Below are positions 33,101-45,200 of a DNA stretch of 64,000 nt, piece after piece; the stretch's first letter is position 1; each line of letters begins with the position of its first letter. Source of the stretch: Diplosphaera chodatii (taxonomy: Eukaryota > Chlorophyta > Trebouxiophyceae > Prasiolales > Stichococcaceae); assembly GCA_032358165.1 (NCBI GenBank), contig JAALGY010000032.1, positions 3,534,001-3,598,000 of the forward strand, in the 5' to 3' direction. Both the position numbers and the translations under genes were made by a program. The notes below the pieces were generated by a model, which was given only the letters and a program-made list of their open reading frames with translations, was not told the DNA's origin and made no database searches.

Positions 33101-35636
33101 CGAGGTCGATGGGGGCGGCGCCCGGGGTCAGCAGAAGGGAGGTGCCGACGGAGTTGGGGGTGAATACGGCGCCGATGTCGTTGGGGTCGGCGTTCAGCAG
33201 CGACATGCCGCCGGCGCCCGACACCCACAGGTTGCCGTTGTTGTCGAATGCCAGGGCCTGTGGAGCAGCAACAGCACCGTTGTGCATCACATGCGCCGTT
33301 TGCATGACATGCAAGTGAAAAATGGTGCAGCTCCCCAGCAGTATGGGGCACACAAATGGGGCTGACTGGCAGCAGTGCCAGTACGAGGGCAGAGCTCTGG
33401 CAGGGACACTCACATTGGTCTCGTGGTCGACTGGGAAGTACTGGATGCCCATGCCGGTGCTCTCGGTGTTGAAGCGGATCAGGATGTGCTTGCGGCCGGT
33501 CGCGCCGCCGAAGTCCTTGATGTAGGTGCCGCCGCCCGACCACCCGTAGCCCCACTTGTCGAAGCCTGCGGGAGGCAGCAGCGTTGCATCAGCAGGAGAC
33601 AGCCTCGAGCAGATGCGCGTGGTAATATGAGCAGCTGGGCCACACCAACGTGTCGCCCTGCTCAGGAAGGTCCCCGCTGGAGTGACAGCTGATGGGCAGG
33701 AACTCACTCAGGGCGGAGCCACCGGGTGCGCCGGGGCCGTCGGAAGTTGCGGCTATGACCTTGTTGGCGTTGCTGGCGTTCCTGTTCACAACCTGGAAGG
33801 GGTCCTGGTAGTTGTCGAACAGGATCTCCTGCAGCTCAGCCAACGCACACAGCAGTCAGCCCCAGTCCCAAGAATGCATCGGAGTGCACACAGGATGCGC
33901 TGAGGTGGGCTGTTCCCACTACACGCAGCGTCTGTATGCGGAGGTAGACTGACCTGGCCGGAGCCGTCGGGCAGGGCGCGGTAGATCTTCAGGTAGCCGG
34001 CGAAGCGGGTGACCTCGTTGACCGACAGGGTGTACACGCGGTCGAAGCCGTCGGAACCCACGGCGGCGATGGATGCGGTGTTGGCATCGGGGTCCACATC
34101 GTTCAGGTCCACCCAGCTCTTCACGCAGGCGTCCGCGTTGTCTGAGATGTCGCCGATCAGGTCGGTCACGTCTGTCAGCACGCCGTCGATGAGCTTCTGC
34201 AGGGCACAAGGCGCGCAGCCGCCGTCAGCTCCCGCAACCGGCCATGAGGCATGGCATGCCAGACAGGAAGGTGCCACAGAATGCGGCAGCAGCATGCTCA
34301 TGCAGGCACAGCGGCAGTCGTTCTGAGCCGCGATGTAATGAGCGCAGTGAGCAAGTCACCTTTGTCGGGCCGGTGACGGTGGAGGTCCAGCCCTTGACGT
34401 CGTCCAGGCCTGTGGAGGTGGTGCCAGGGGTTGTGGCGGCGCCGGCCGCGCCGCACGTGGCGCTGTCCGCCTGGATCTTGGTCAGCGAGCCGATCTGGTC
34501 CTCGGCGAAGGTGAAGGCGTTGCCGACCTGCAGCGATGCAGCGCAGCCGAATGTGAGCCCGTGCTTGTCAGCAGTTAGACAGGCTCTTCAGTGTGTTCAT
34601 GTGCATGCAGCAGCCTTTGGACCTGACATGCGCCACAGCATAGCTCTGCTGAAGAGCGACTCACGAAGGCATCGCCGTTGGACAGCACTGTGAAGGCGAC
34701 GGGGTTGCCGGCGGCTGCGGATGGCCTGGCTGCGTACTCGCCCACGACGCTGCCGGCGCCAGTCAGGGTGGTGTCGATCTTGTAGACGGTCTGCAGGCAG
34801 TAGCGCGCAATGCCAGATCATGCGCTGCCGTGCCAAAAGCGTCATCAGTGCCAAGCAAGGGCAGCAGCAAGCAGGCGGTAGCGTTGAGGCGAGCAGAGGG
34901 GCAACCCGCACCTGGCCGGCGGTGTCGGCGAGCCACATGTACTTCTGCATCAGGGTGTCGGTGACCTTGGAGACAATGGAGACCGCGCCGACCACGCCAT
35001 TCAGGGTGTCGCCGTTGGTGTCGGTCGTCCTGCGGGCGGACGGGGTTGCACAAGACTCAGGGGCATTTTATGCAATGGGCGGTCCGAGTGCCAGCAGCCG
35101 GCAGCTCATCTGTGCGCAAGCGCAGGCTGATTACGGCAGACATGGCAGGACATGAGAAAAAGCTGATGGACGCAAGTGCACTCACTCGAAGCTGTCGCTC
35201 CAGTTGGCGGTGGGGTGGGTGTAGTCGTTGAGCAGGCTGATGAAGGTGCTGCCGGCGGCGCTGGAGTCGGACAGGGTGCGGCCCGCCAGGGCGCCGGTGC
35301 CGTTCACGGACGAGACCAGGTTGAGGCCGGTGGTGGTGGTGCCGGGGGACAGCGTGGCGTCGTCATCGTAGTTCTCCTGCGGAAAGTGGGCAGCAGTCCA
35401 AGCGTCACTTGCCGCTGCAGTGCTGGGTTTATGGCAGGGCGCTGCATGTCGGTGGGGCTGGTGAAGCAAGCAGGTGCCCAGGTGCAGCAATACGGCTGGC
35501 TAGGAGTGGAGCAGGCAGACTTGAACTCAACAGAAAGTGATTGTGCGTGTCGCACCTTCAGCAGGGTCTGGGAGCGGACAGCTCCGGCGGCCAGCAGCAG
35601 GGCTGCCAGCACAAAGGCGTGCGCGCGGCGGGCCAT
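30191..35636 (-). CDS. Large secreted protein with beta-propeller-like and hyalin/WPPN-associated regions (multi-exon)
   Basis: The start is ATG 35636 (MARRAHAFVLAALLLAAGAV), a clear signal peptide ending near VRSQ. About 17 exons follow (first 35636-35556, second 35376-35186). The N-terminal half carries beta-rich Thr/Gly/Asp segments (YMWLADTAGQ, VYKIDTTLTGAGSVVGEY, RVYTLSVNEVTRFAGYLKIY). The middle (about 33260-32580) reads like NHL/SBBP propeller blades: ALAFDNNGNLWVSGAGG, TGIAVARSTGDVFVTNE, VLRFDSTGALVSGG and ALDNIWVPILVTTG. Around 31960-31740 is a segment with RYVRFVASFTRGAKAEP. The C-terminus (31190-30465) has NTLTVTDAHGGSNQCSE, then CIWPPNFKYYCWLDVTS and YDNCGG. This resembles the WPPNHK...DNCGG module seen beside hyalin (HYR) repeats. 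The last exon ends YYTNEARK. It is probably an extracellular-matrix or wall protein; the function is unknown. Confidence 0.7.
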
Positions 35637-36452
35637 GGTGCCCGTCACACTGTCCGGCAGGGTCTGCGGATGAGCTGCAGCAGGTCAGAAGAAGGGTCAG
35701 CCTGGTTATGACTCCATAGATCAGGCATGCGAGTGATGTGCACGGCCTCTGCCCGGCAGTAGAATACCACTGTGTCCCGTCAGCCCCACGATCAACCCGG
35801 GTGCAGCGTGCGATCCGCAACACGACAGGGGAAAAGCTTTACGCTTGCTGCAAGGACGTATATCGATCATCAGATCGTATGCGCTTGCAGCACGCCAAGC
35901 GCTGTCTATCGCTCAGGATTGGCGCGTGCGATCAAGCAAGGACGACAGCCGAAGTGCAGGTTGAGGTCAACATCCAGCCTCGTCGGGCATCAGCCCGGCA
36001 CGAGCAGGTATCAAGCCCGAGACTGCTCACCTGGTGGCAAACGCGCTTGCGCCCCAAGTTCGATGGGCTGCTGCAGCTGGTGTTGGCTGATATGTTCAGT
36101 CAGCTGTCATCGGGAGTCGCGGCCTGCGGTCCGCTGTGCAGGACGATGTTCAGATGAAGGTATTGGGTGCAGAGAGAGGAGTGGTGAGGAGAGGAGAGTT
36201 GTGAGGCGGCAGGATGAGTGCGGGGCTCTTGAACCGGCCGCAAACCCTGTGCAGCACGATCTGCGCAGTACAGCACAATCGCGATGGTAGTACGATGCTG
36301 ACGCCACGAGCAGGAAAAGTGCACGGGCAGACGGCGCACCAGTGCAATACTGAATACGTTCTGCCTAGCTTACATAGCTGCGGCAGCATCGGTGAACAAA
36401 CTGTCGTCCCTCGGACAACTGGTAGCTGCCGCGTGTGCCAGCTACCTCAAAC

Positions 36453-36803
36453 ATGGGGAATGACCTCTCATCGCAGATGTTGCCACCTGAGAAGTACGGT
36501 CCGGCAGACTATGAGCCACCTGCGCGTGCCAGCATTCTATACATGTTGCTACGGGATGGGCTCTGGATCGCGGCGCGTTCGCTTAGCCAGCCATGGCGTT
36601 CGTTGGGGTGCAAGACAGTATCGGCCCATGACTATATGCCGGTACACACCCACTTGGATGCCCTCAGAAAGGGGGAGCGTACACACAATACGATTTGGAG
36701 CACGGGCAACTTGTTTACAGCTAGCGTTATACAACCGACAGCTGACAACGCTGCACGTTACGGCGCACATCCGCGCAGGCATCAAACCTATGAAGGCATG
36801 TGA
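36453..36803 (+). CDS. Weak candidate small ORF with N-myristoylation-like start
   Basis: The open frame begins MGNDLSSQMLPPEKYGPADY, and MGNxxS resembles an N-myristoylation signal. No domain is recognised and codon use is unremarkable. It overlaps the likely 3' UTR of the minus-strand TspO-like gene. It may be chance. Confidence 0.15.
   Translation: MGNDLSSQMLPPEKYGPADYEPPARASILYMLLRDGLWIAARSLSQPWRSLGCKTVSAHDYMPVHTHLDALRKGERTHNTIWSTGNLFTASVIQPTADNAARYGAHPRRHQTYEGM
36715..36719 (-). terminator. Candidate TGTAA polyadenylation signal of the TspO-like gene
   Basis: TGTAA on the minus strand, about 400 nt after the stop at 37119. Confidence 0.35.
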
Positions 36804-37118
36804 CTCCGGACGACTCGTGGGCAGGTTGCAGTGTGGAGCCCTGTGCCTCTGGATCACGCAGGCAGCAAGCAACCTTCCGAGCCCAATCTGCTGTACCGTA
36901 AAAGTGCAAGACCCGGCATCCCATCAAGCTATCATACTGTCCTGTACAGTACAACATGGGCCTGTTTGCTCCTGACGATCCGGTCTGACCCATGGCTCCT
37001 GCTGCCTTAGTCTGCTGCGGATCACACGCCTGATCACCAGCAGCCCAGCCCCATGACGCCAGCCAGCATGCTTGCGCCACGCATCTAGTTCAGCGCCCGG
37101 CTGTGCCTACTCCTACAA

Positions 37119-38691
37119 TCAACTGGTCCGCGGCGACTCTGCCGCCGCCCCCATGAGCGCCTGCCGGATCACGTTGGCCGTGACGCTGCCCTCGACGCCG
37201 GCCTGCTGCCCGCTGTTGCGCCGCAGCACCGACGCCAGCGCCACCGCCAGCAGCGCCACGATGCACACCAGGGCCGCCACCCGCACCATCACGGCATCCT
37301 GCGCACCAAGGCCCACGGCATCCGGGTGCTGCAAGCTGAACCGACCCCCTCAACAGCAGAGTTTGTCAATGCAAAAAGTTTTGCCACAGGGGTGAAGCTC
37401 AGCGACAGTCCACTGATACACAGCCCAAAGTAAAGGACCACCTGGCCGCCGAAGACTGCTGCCAGGGACCACACCAGCGTCAGGCCATACACCACGTCCT
37501 TCTCCCTGATCACTGCCGTCATGCCTGTGCAAGGCAGCAGGCGCCAGGCGTCAGCAGCAGGTCACAAGCTCCCTGTTGAGACGGCGTGACCCTCCCACCA
37601 GCCCACTGCAGACGCAGCTCCTGGCTGCAGGGCTCACCCACTACGGTGAACAGTGCGGCGAGGGACACCGCCACCAGCGCAGTGCCCTCCCGTGCCCCGT
37701 ATGCTGCGGGCACCACCAGAGCCGCCACGCTGGACGCCACGCTCAGCCACGCGGTGTTGATGCTGTGCACGGTCACGACCAGCATGTCAGCAACAGCAGC
37801 GCGCACCGCCTCATCGTGCCCAGCAGCATGCACAGGCGAGGCGTCTGCTGTGGGACGGTGCAAAGGTCGTGACGGGTCAGGGTTTAGGGGCGCACCTGGT
37901 GGGCAGCCAGTAGCTGGCAAACAGCAGCACGCTGTGCAGCGGTCCTTGCGAGTGCTTCAGCCTGCACATGTCATCGACGGCAAAACAACTTCATTTCACG
38001 GTGTGCCGGTACTATCAACATCAGATGACACAACAACTTACGCAAATCTAGGGGCTCTAGAAGTTATCAGCATCAATATGCATGTGACGCCGCACAGTCT
38101 GTCCCAGCTCACCCATACAAGCGCAGCAGTGCGCGCCCGAAGCTGACGAAGGCACCCAGTATGAACGCCAAGCAGATCCACATCCCGATCTTGTTCTGGA
38201 ACTGGAAGAACGCCTGCCACAGCATCTCAAACACCCACCCCGCCACCCAGCTGTAGCCTGCACATTTGCACCACATGCTGCTCACATGCAGCTCCGTGCA
38301 GGTCCAACAACGTTGTGGCAAATGGACCGGTCGCACACCGCCACATTCTCGCGAGCTCCACGTATGCTGACGCAGCTGACGCTGCAAATGCCTGCAATCC
38401 AAGACCCTCACCAATGGTGTTGATGATGCGGGCCTTCTCGCCATCTGGCCCATAGCCATGCGGCAGGAACTGGTACACCACGCCCAGGCCTTGCAGCAGG
38501 AAGATGATGCCCCAGATGCTGAACGCCCAGCCCGCAGGTGTGAGCAGCGTTGGGAACCGCGCGCTGATAGTTGCATTGTCAACCCCCAGCAGCCCCGTCT
38601 GCGTGGCGACGTTGACAATGATGAGCAGGACGTAGGTAGCGGCGTTGGCCGCACGCAGCTTCAGAGGCGGCCACCCTGTGGGGCTGTCCAT
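37119..38691 (-). CDS. TspO/MBR-like (tryptophan-rich sensory protein-like) membrane protein
   Basis: The start is ATG 38691 (MDSPTGWPPLKLRAANAATY). Exon 1 has a membrane helix (YVLLIIVNVATQTGLLG), then the family hallmark FPTLLTPAGWAFSIWGIIFL and VVYQFLPHGYGPDG, ending INTIG at a GTGAGG donor. Later exons encode further helices: VFEMLWQAFFQFQNKIGMWI with LAFILGAFVSFGRALLRLY (about 38257-38114), HSVLLFASYWLPT (about 37910), AWLSVASSVAALVVPAAYG (about 37750), VYGLTLVWSLAAVFGGQVVL (about 37470) and VRVAALVCIVALLAVALASV (about 37270). The stop is at 37119. The TPAG.AF.IWG..F motif supports the TspO/MBR superfamily, but the protein is longer than the five-helix TspO, more like bacterial tryptophan-rich sensory proteins of eight or more helices. 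The ligand is unknown. Confidence 0.68.
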
Positions 38692-39269
38692 GCTGTGGTG
38701 CTGCAGCGGTGCCGCGCAGAAGCTGTGGGGTGCAAGGGCTGCTGGACGATGATCTGCTGTATGACCTTATCAACGGGACGGGATGCCAAGAGCTGCACGC
38801 CAGCCGTGCGTGATGATAACTCGACACGAAGCAAGCACGCAGCGCTCCTTACCCATGCACTGTCAGCACGTCGCAGGGGTTTGCTTCCCCAACAGCAGGG
38901 CCGGGGACAATGCGCCAGCTGACGAAGCCAAAGATGAAGTCTCCAGAGACACTTTTGCCAGTCAGTGATTGCACGTGGGAGGGCCCTGCAATTGTGAGGC
39001 ATTTGGCGTGCATGTCCCAGCAACCGGCAACACCTAGTCTGACGAGCTAGTTTGATTGGGGCCGCTGGCTGGGCCGGTCCGAGAATGGCTTGATCTGCTG
39101 CGTGCAGCACGCTGGCTGCATGATTTGCAGAGTCTCGCGCAACATGCTGGATGTTAAAAGCAGATGAAGACGTTTGCGCTAGCACCGCTGGCGTATCTGG
39201 CGTATTTGTATGATCCTTTGTGTCTGAATCGTATGCACAGGGCAGCACCGTCGTGACCATCTCAAAGCC
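38692..39269. promoter_or_regulatory. Divergent intergenic region, TspO-like and coiled-coil genes
   Basis: 578 bp separate the two start codons. The plus-strand fragment MRQLTKPKMKSPETLLP (about 38910) ends at a GT and could be an unannotated 5' exon; nothing else is seen. Confidence 0.35.
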
Positions 39270-42200
39270 ATGGACCTGCGTGAGCAGACGATGGTCGCGT
39301 ATGGGCTGTATGATGCGGCCAGTACCTGTGCTTGGCTGTCCGGCTGACCGCCATAACGACACGCCGGCCAGATGGATGACACCACAGGTGCGGGCATCCT
39401 GGTAAACATACTGCACCTTGACCACCACGAACGTCCACTTTTGTGAGAGCATTCAAATTTCATGCGTGTACTTGTGCGCAGTACTGCGCCAGGAGAATGA
39501 GGCGCTTCAGAGCAAGGTTCGGTCGATGCGCATGCAGATTGCCACACATGCCGCCATTGATCAGGACCTGTATGTCACCATCGGCGAGCGTGATCTGCTC
39601 CAGGTACATCATCCATACTGGTGTGCTGACCACTGCTTCATGTGTATGACTGTCATGGCGTGTAGCGGATAGGTGCGCATCATTGCGTGCCTGATCTCGT
39701 AGGTCAAGGTGGAAACCCTGCAGCGGCAGCTCGAGGACGAGCACACCCGCAGCATCGCTACTGCGGTTGCTGATGCTGCCGCTCTGCGTCAGGTATAAGT
39801 GCTTGATGTGCACGTGCAGCAATGGCCACTTGAACGGCGCTGTGCACAACCAGACAGCACAAACGGTCCCCGGGCAACAATGATGAGCATCCAAGTGGGC
39901 TTCTCAGGAGCAAGCAGAGGTGCAGCAGCTGCGAACAGTGGTCAACGCCAGGGACCTCGACCTCGCTGCAGCTGCAAGCGCTGCAGGGGACGAACGGCGG
40001 GCAGCAGCGTCATTGGAGGCCCGGCTGGCGGCCATGCAGGCGGCCCTGCAGCAGCGCGAGTCCGACTGCCAGGACCGGCAAACCACTCTCAGGTGTCAAG
40101 TGCCATGGTTGCGCATCACTCCTCAACAACCGGGAGTGTGGTGCTGCGTCATGGTGTGAGAGGCAGAGCGAAATGCGATAAAGGGTAAACACCGCGAGTT
40201 AGCCAAGGCACCCTGCATTGGACCCATATGCCCCGGATCCCGTCGTCCACAGGGCCAAGGAGACTGAGGCTTTGCAGCTGGGACTGCAGCTGGCGTTGCA
40301 GACGACTCGAATTTCGGACTTAGAGCTGGCCAGTAGGGAGGCCATCGTTGCTGCAGCAGCCGCCCAGCTGCGGGAACAGGAGCTGACGAACAGGACGGCG
40401 CAGCTCTCAGGGCAACTCGTGGGTGCAGATGATGCCGCAGCATGCCAGGTGGCAGATGCAGTGGCGGCAGCCCTGGAGGGTGTCAGTCGGCAGATTGCTG
40501 ATGCTGAGGTGCGCTCACAAGACTACCATCAACACTTACCAATGCAGCTCGTCGGCCCAGGCAGCTGCTGACAGACACAGAGGCAGTGAAATTGTTTGAC
40601 ATGGGTGCTGGTCTCGATATCCAGGAGCGAGCAGCTGTGGCAGAAGACGCTGCGCAGCATCAACAGGACACAGCTGAGCAGCTCGAGGACGACCTGCAGG
40701 TCACCAGAGAGTGCATCCCACTTTGCAGCTACACGCTCGTATGACGAACAGCATTGGCAGACGCACGAAGCAAGGACGCCAAGTAACTACTGCACAATGA
40801 TGTCAGTGTAAGTCAGGAGAAAATGCACCCACGACTGCAGGCGCAGCAGGAGCAGCTGAACGCCCTAGCAGCACAGCTGGACAGTGCAAATGGTGCGCTG
40901 ATTCAAGCGGGTGTTGAACGTGACGAAGCACGTTGTGAGTCCGCAGCAACAGCGGCATCCAAGAGTGATACGGAGAGGCGGCTGAGTAGGTCAGAGGCGT
41001 CTCTGGGCGCCGCCAACGACCTGGCAACCACAATTCGGAGGTGAGGTGGGACAACGAAGCCGACCGTCAAACATACCTGCTCACATGCCACCAATATGAT
41101 ACTCATGCACCATAAGTGGCAGAAGACGGATATCTGAGGCCATGCTGGCTCCGCAGGCAGCTCGTCGAGCAGGCAGCGGAGTCTAGCAGGCAGCAGGCAG
41201 AGGCGGCGGGGGCGAAGCGGCTGGCCGCAGCAGCTGAGCAGGCGGTGTCATCCGAGCGGCAGGCGGCGGAGACGCTGCGGCAGCAGCTGCAGGAAGCAGC
41301 GGCCTTGCTCAAGCCCCTGCAGGAAATCGAGGTATGAACCATGAGTCGTACCAGTTCTGTCACTGGTAGAAGACAATCTACAGAGGCGCTCCCTTCATCC
41401 GGTCGGTTCGTGATGCGTCACACCATTCGCATGCACTTGCTGTGCCCGTTCCTTCACAGGAGAGCCATTTGGCTTTGAAAGAGGAGTTGGCCAATGCCAC
41501 TGCTCGCAGTCAGCGTCTTGCGGAGGCGGCTGCTGCCACAGACCACCAAAATGTGCAGCTGGCGGAAGATCTAAGGGCAGCTCAGGCGCAGGTGAGGCTT
41601 CGAGTTATGCCAGGCATCTGCAGGACGCTAGCAATTTGCCAGCATGATATGAGTCGGAGTACGGTGCGCCTGCGCAGATTCGGATGCAGAATGGACAGGC
41701 AGAGAAAGCTGCCGAGCAAAGTGCAAGGTTGGCCAAGGAGAGGGCTGCACTCCAGGAGCAGCTCACTGACGCCTCTTCAGAAGCAGCTGCTGCCCGCCAT
41801 CAAGTGCGGAGCGCACTGCCTGCTGCCGGACCGCCTGCATGCCTGCACCCAGTTGATGCCTTCTGGACCATCCGCAAGCAGCAGGGCGCGGGCGCAGCAG
41901 TCCGAGCTTGTATGAGGTTTTCACTGCAGGTGGCACAGCTGCAGCAAGCGGCAGCAAAGGGAGCGGCACACACAAAGGCACTCCAGGCTGAGCATGGCAG
42001 CATGCAGGCAGCGTTGCAGGCGGCTCAGGACGACCTGCAAACGCAACACGACTGCAATGCCACAGCCCAGAGCGCTGCTCAGCAGGCTGCAGCCGAGCAA
42101 GAGGCTTATGTTCAAATGGTATGATCCAGCTAAACTGTCACGACCTCTGAAAACAGGCAGGCTCAGCATCTATGTACGGTTTTCATCCTCAGCAAAGCTC

Positions 42201-45200
42201 GAGGTGTTTGCAACCTTGTGTCATGCAGACGACCGAGGTCATCAGCACGCTCAGCAGCACGACGCGGCAGCTGGAAGCAGATCTGGCGGCGGAGCAGGTC
42301 GCCAGGCGGCAGGCGGCAGGGGATGCAGCTGCACGGGACCGGGCGGCGCAGGTGTCGGGTGCTGCGCTGGAGGCGGTCTGCAGCGAGCTGCGCACAGTCC
42401 AGGTTAGCGAGTGGCTCTGTATGAAAGGCTTCTGCAAAATGCACGTCAGAAGCCGTTCAAATGAGCGTCTGACGATGCACGTTCACCTCGGCAACAGATT
42501 GCTGGACCCTTATTTGCTCTGGTTCCTGCACAGGATGAGCTGCAGCGGCAGGCGGGGGCCACCGCCTTCCACCAGAAGTTTGCCACCAGCCTGTCTCTGC
42601 TGCTGGAGGACGCCCGCAGCGCCCTTGCAGAGCTGCACCTCATGGTCTCCAGCTTGCTTGCCTCCCGCCGGCAGGACGCTGAAAACAGCACACCAGCCGC
42701 CGGCCACCCTGCAGCAGCTTCTGCGAGCAAAGAAAACCCAGTGTCACCCATACAGGCAGCTGAGATTGCGAAAGCGGCCCTAGCCAGAGCAGCGGCCTGC
42801 CATGGGAATATACCGCTGGGGCGCCGGCGGCTGTCTCGGCCCGTGCAGACCGCGCACTGCGAGATGTGGTCGCTGGCCGCCGGCCCCTGGGGCCGCGATG
42901 ATGTCCGGCGGGAGGTGCATGCAGTGATGACGGGCAGAGCGCCGTCCGGCATCAGCCTTCGCACCTTGGCGTTGGCGGACCACACTGCCAGCATGTCCAG
43001 TGGCCACAGCAGCAGTGGCAGCCCTGTGCATGGGGTCGAGGACAGCACCCACGGCACGCAAACAGGTGAACATGCCACAGCAGCGGCGGCGGGCTTTGTG
43101 CTGCGGGCGCCGCCGCCGCCTGCGGTGACAGCTCGCACAGTGCAGGAGGTCTACGCTGCCAAGGCGGCTGCTGACGCCGCGGCACGCACAGCATGCACGC
43201 AGCCCCTGCCGCTGTGAGCTTTCCTGCATGGCAACCCTGATCGCAACTACTCACCCTGCTGCGGTGGTTTGCAGCCTTCTTTATTGTGCCAGACGTATGT
43301 GTGCACCCATACACAGAGGCTGTGTGTGTCTTGTGCAGGCGTGAGTTTGTGCGAGTGTTCATAGAGCAGCAGTATGGCACCGGCAGCACCACAACCGCTC
43401 ACCACATGCTGGACCTGCTGACTGGTGTGGCCGCACATGCACCAGAGCACCCCACAGTTGCTGCCTTCGGCTTGGCAGCTGGCATTCTGAGGGCTGCCGA
43501 GCCACAGCCAGCTGCGATGGCGGGCAATGGTGTGGTCGACTCCGAGATCTCCAGCGTGCAGGGCTCAGAGGGTGACAGCACAGCGTCGCAGTTGCAGCTT
43601 GATAGTGGACCAGGCCACAGCATGCGACCCTGCGGCCACGCAGCGCATGGCCACAATGTGTTGGGCAGTGAAGGACAACGTTTGGAGCTGGACCCGTCGT
43701 TCTGGCAGCAACAGAGCGGCGCGTGCGCTGCTCACCACGGGGCCGCATTGCAGCGGCTGTATGGCGCCGGCAGCGCTGCCTTCACACGCCTGCCTTTCGA
43801 TCCAGCTACGCTGCTGCAACAGCGGCAGCCAGAAGCAACGAATAGCTGCCAGCCAGACAAGGTGGTGTCATCCGAACAGCTGCCAGCACAGCAGGAGCAG
43901 CTGCACCAGGGCAGCGTGCTGGTTGCGCCCTGCCTGTCACAGCTCAGGCCGCTGAGACGGCTGCGCGACTGGGCAGCCCTGGCACATCCCTCGGCGGCCG
44001 GCGTGTTGTCCGAGCTGCTGGCAACGCCGGGGATGGAGACTGCACTCGAGGAGCTCACCTGCCCCAACTTCGTCCAGCGGCTCCAGGTGCCATCTGCAGC
44101 AACTACAGTGGGTCACAAAGTGGTGCTGCAAAGGTTGCATACCCTTGTTGCTCCACTACCTGACAGGTCAGAGGAGCATATCAGGACTTCTCAAGCATTG
44201 CTGCATCAATGCCCGCGATTGTAAGGCACATTTCTGATGCGGAGTAGGTTGGACAATCTGCCATCCTGATCGGCGAACAGCAGGCGCCCGCACTGCACTG
44301 CATCTTCAGCAGCGCATGCGCCGCTGCAGAGCTGCCTCCCGGCCCAGAGGGGCCGCGACTGTATGTTGGCACCTCCACCGAGACTGCCATCTACTGCGTC
44401 CGTGTCCCTTATGCAGCTCCCACAGCAGCCGCTTCAGCAATCAGCTCTGCAGTTCCACAACCACCTCCAGCAGCAGCCCCCAGTAGCCGGAAGCTGTCGG
44501 CAGAGCACCTGCAGCGGAGTGCATCTGCGCCTCCCGGTGCTGAGTTGCACAATACCCTACCGCCAGGTGGTGCTGAGCATCAGGCTGCCAGTGCCACAGA
44601 GGGCCGACCCCACTCTGGTAGAGACCTTGCAGCAGCCACCTCAGATGCCAGCATTAAGCTGCAGCTCGACAGGTCGCGATGGCATGGCAAAAGAGACACT
44701 GCCATTGGTGGCGAGCCTGCGACGCGGCATCAGCTGTCACTCCCAGCATCGTGTCTGGCAATTGTGATAACAGGCGCCCTGGTTGACCTACTACAGGTAG
44801 ATAGAAGGTGCAGGGTGGGCCTTGTCATCAAGCATACGCACTGCCAGCCAGAGGCTTGGCATTGATATGACGCATGGTACTGTGCAGGTGCACGAGCTGC
44901 AGGCAGCCCTCACAGCCGCCCTGGGCCTGGCTATCATGCCACCACCCGGTACACACTCCGAACCCTGTGATCCACCGTGTCAATCGCAACAGGCGCCGTT
45001 TGATTGCTGTAAAAAGGTTCACTGCTGCTCTGCCCCAGCCTCTCTCACCAGCATCCACATGTGCACAGGACCCGCAGACGCCCCATGGGTCACGAGGCTG
45101 CCGGCATCGCTCGTCACAGCAGGGTACTACGCAGACCCAGAGGCCAACGCTGCTGAAGCGCAGGACGTGATAGACAGAGCATTTGGCAGCAACCGTGACC

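Larger units (their letters stand above)
35637..37118. other. Intergenic region with no firmly supported gene
   Basis: This is about 1.5 kb between two minus-strand genes. It should include the promoter of the secreted-protein gene and the 3' UTR of the TspO-like gene (candidate TTACA at 36715-36719). A 117-codon plus-strand frame (36453-36803) is listed separately as a weak candidate. Confidence 0.4.
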
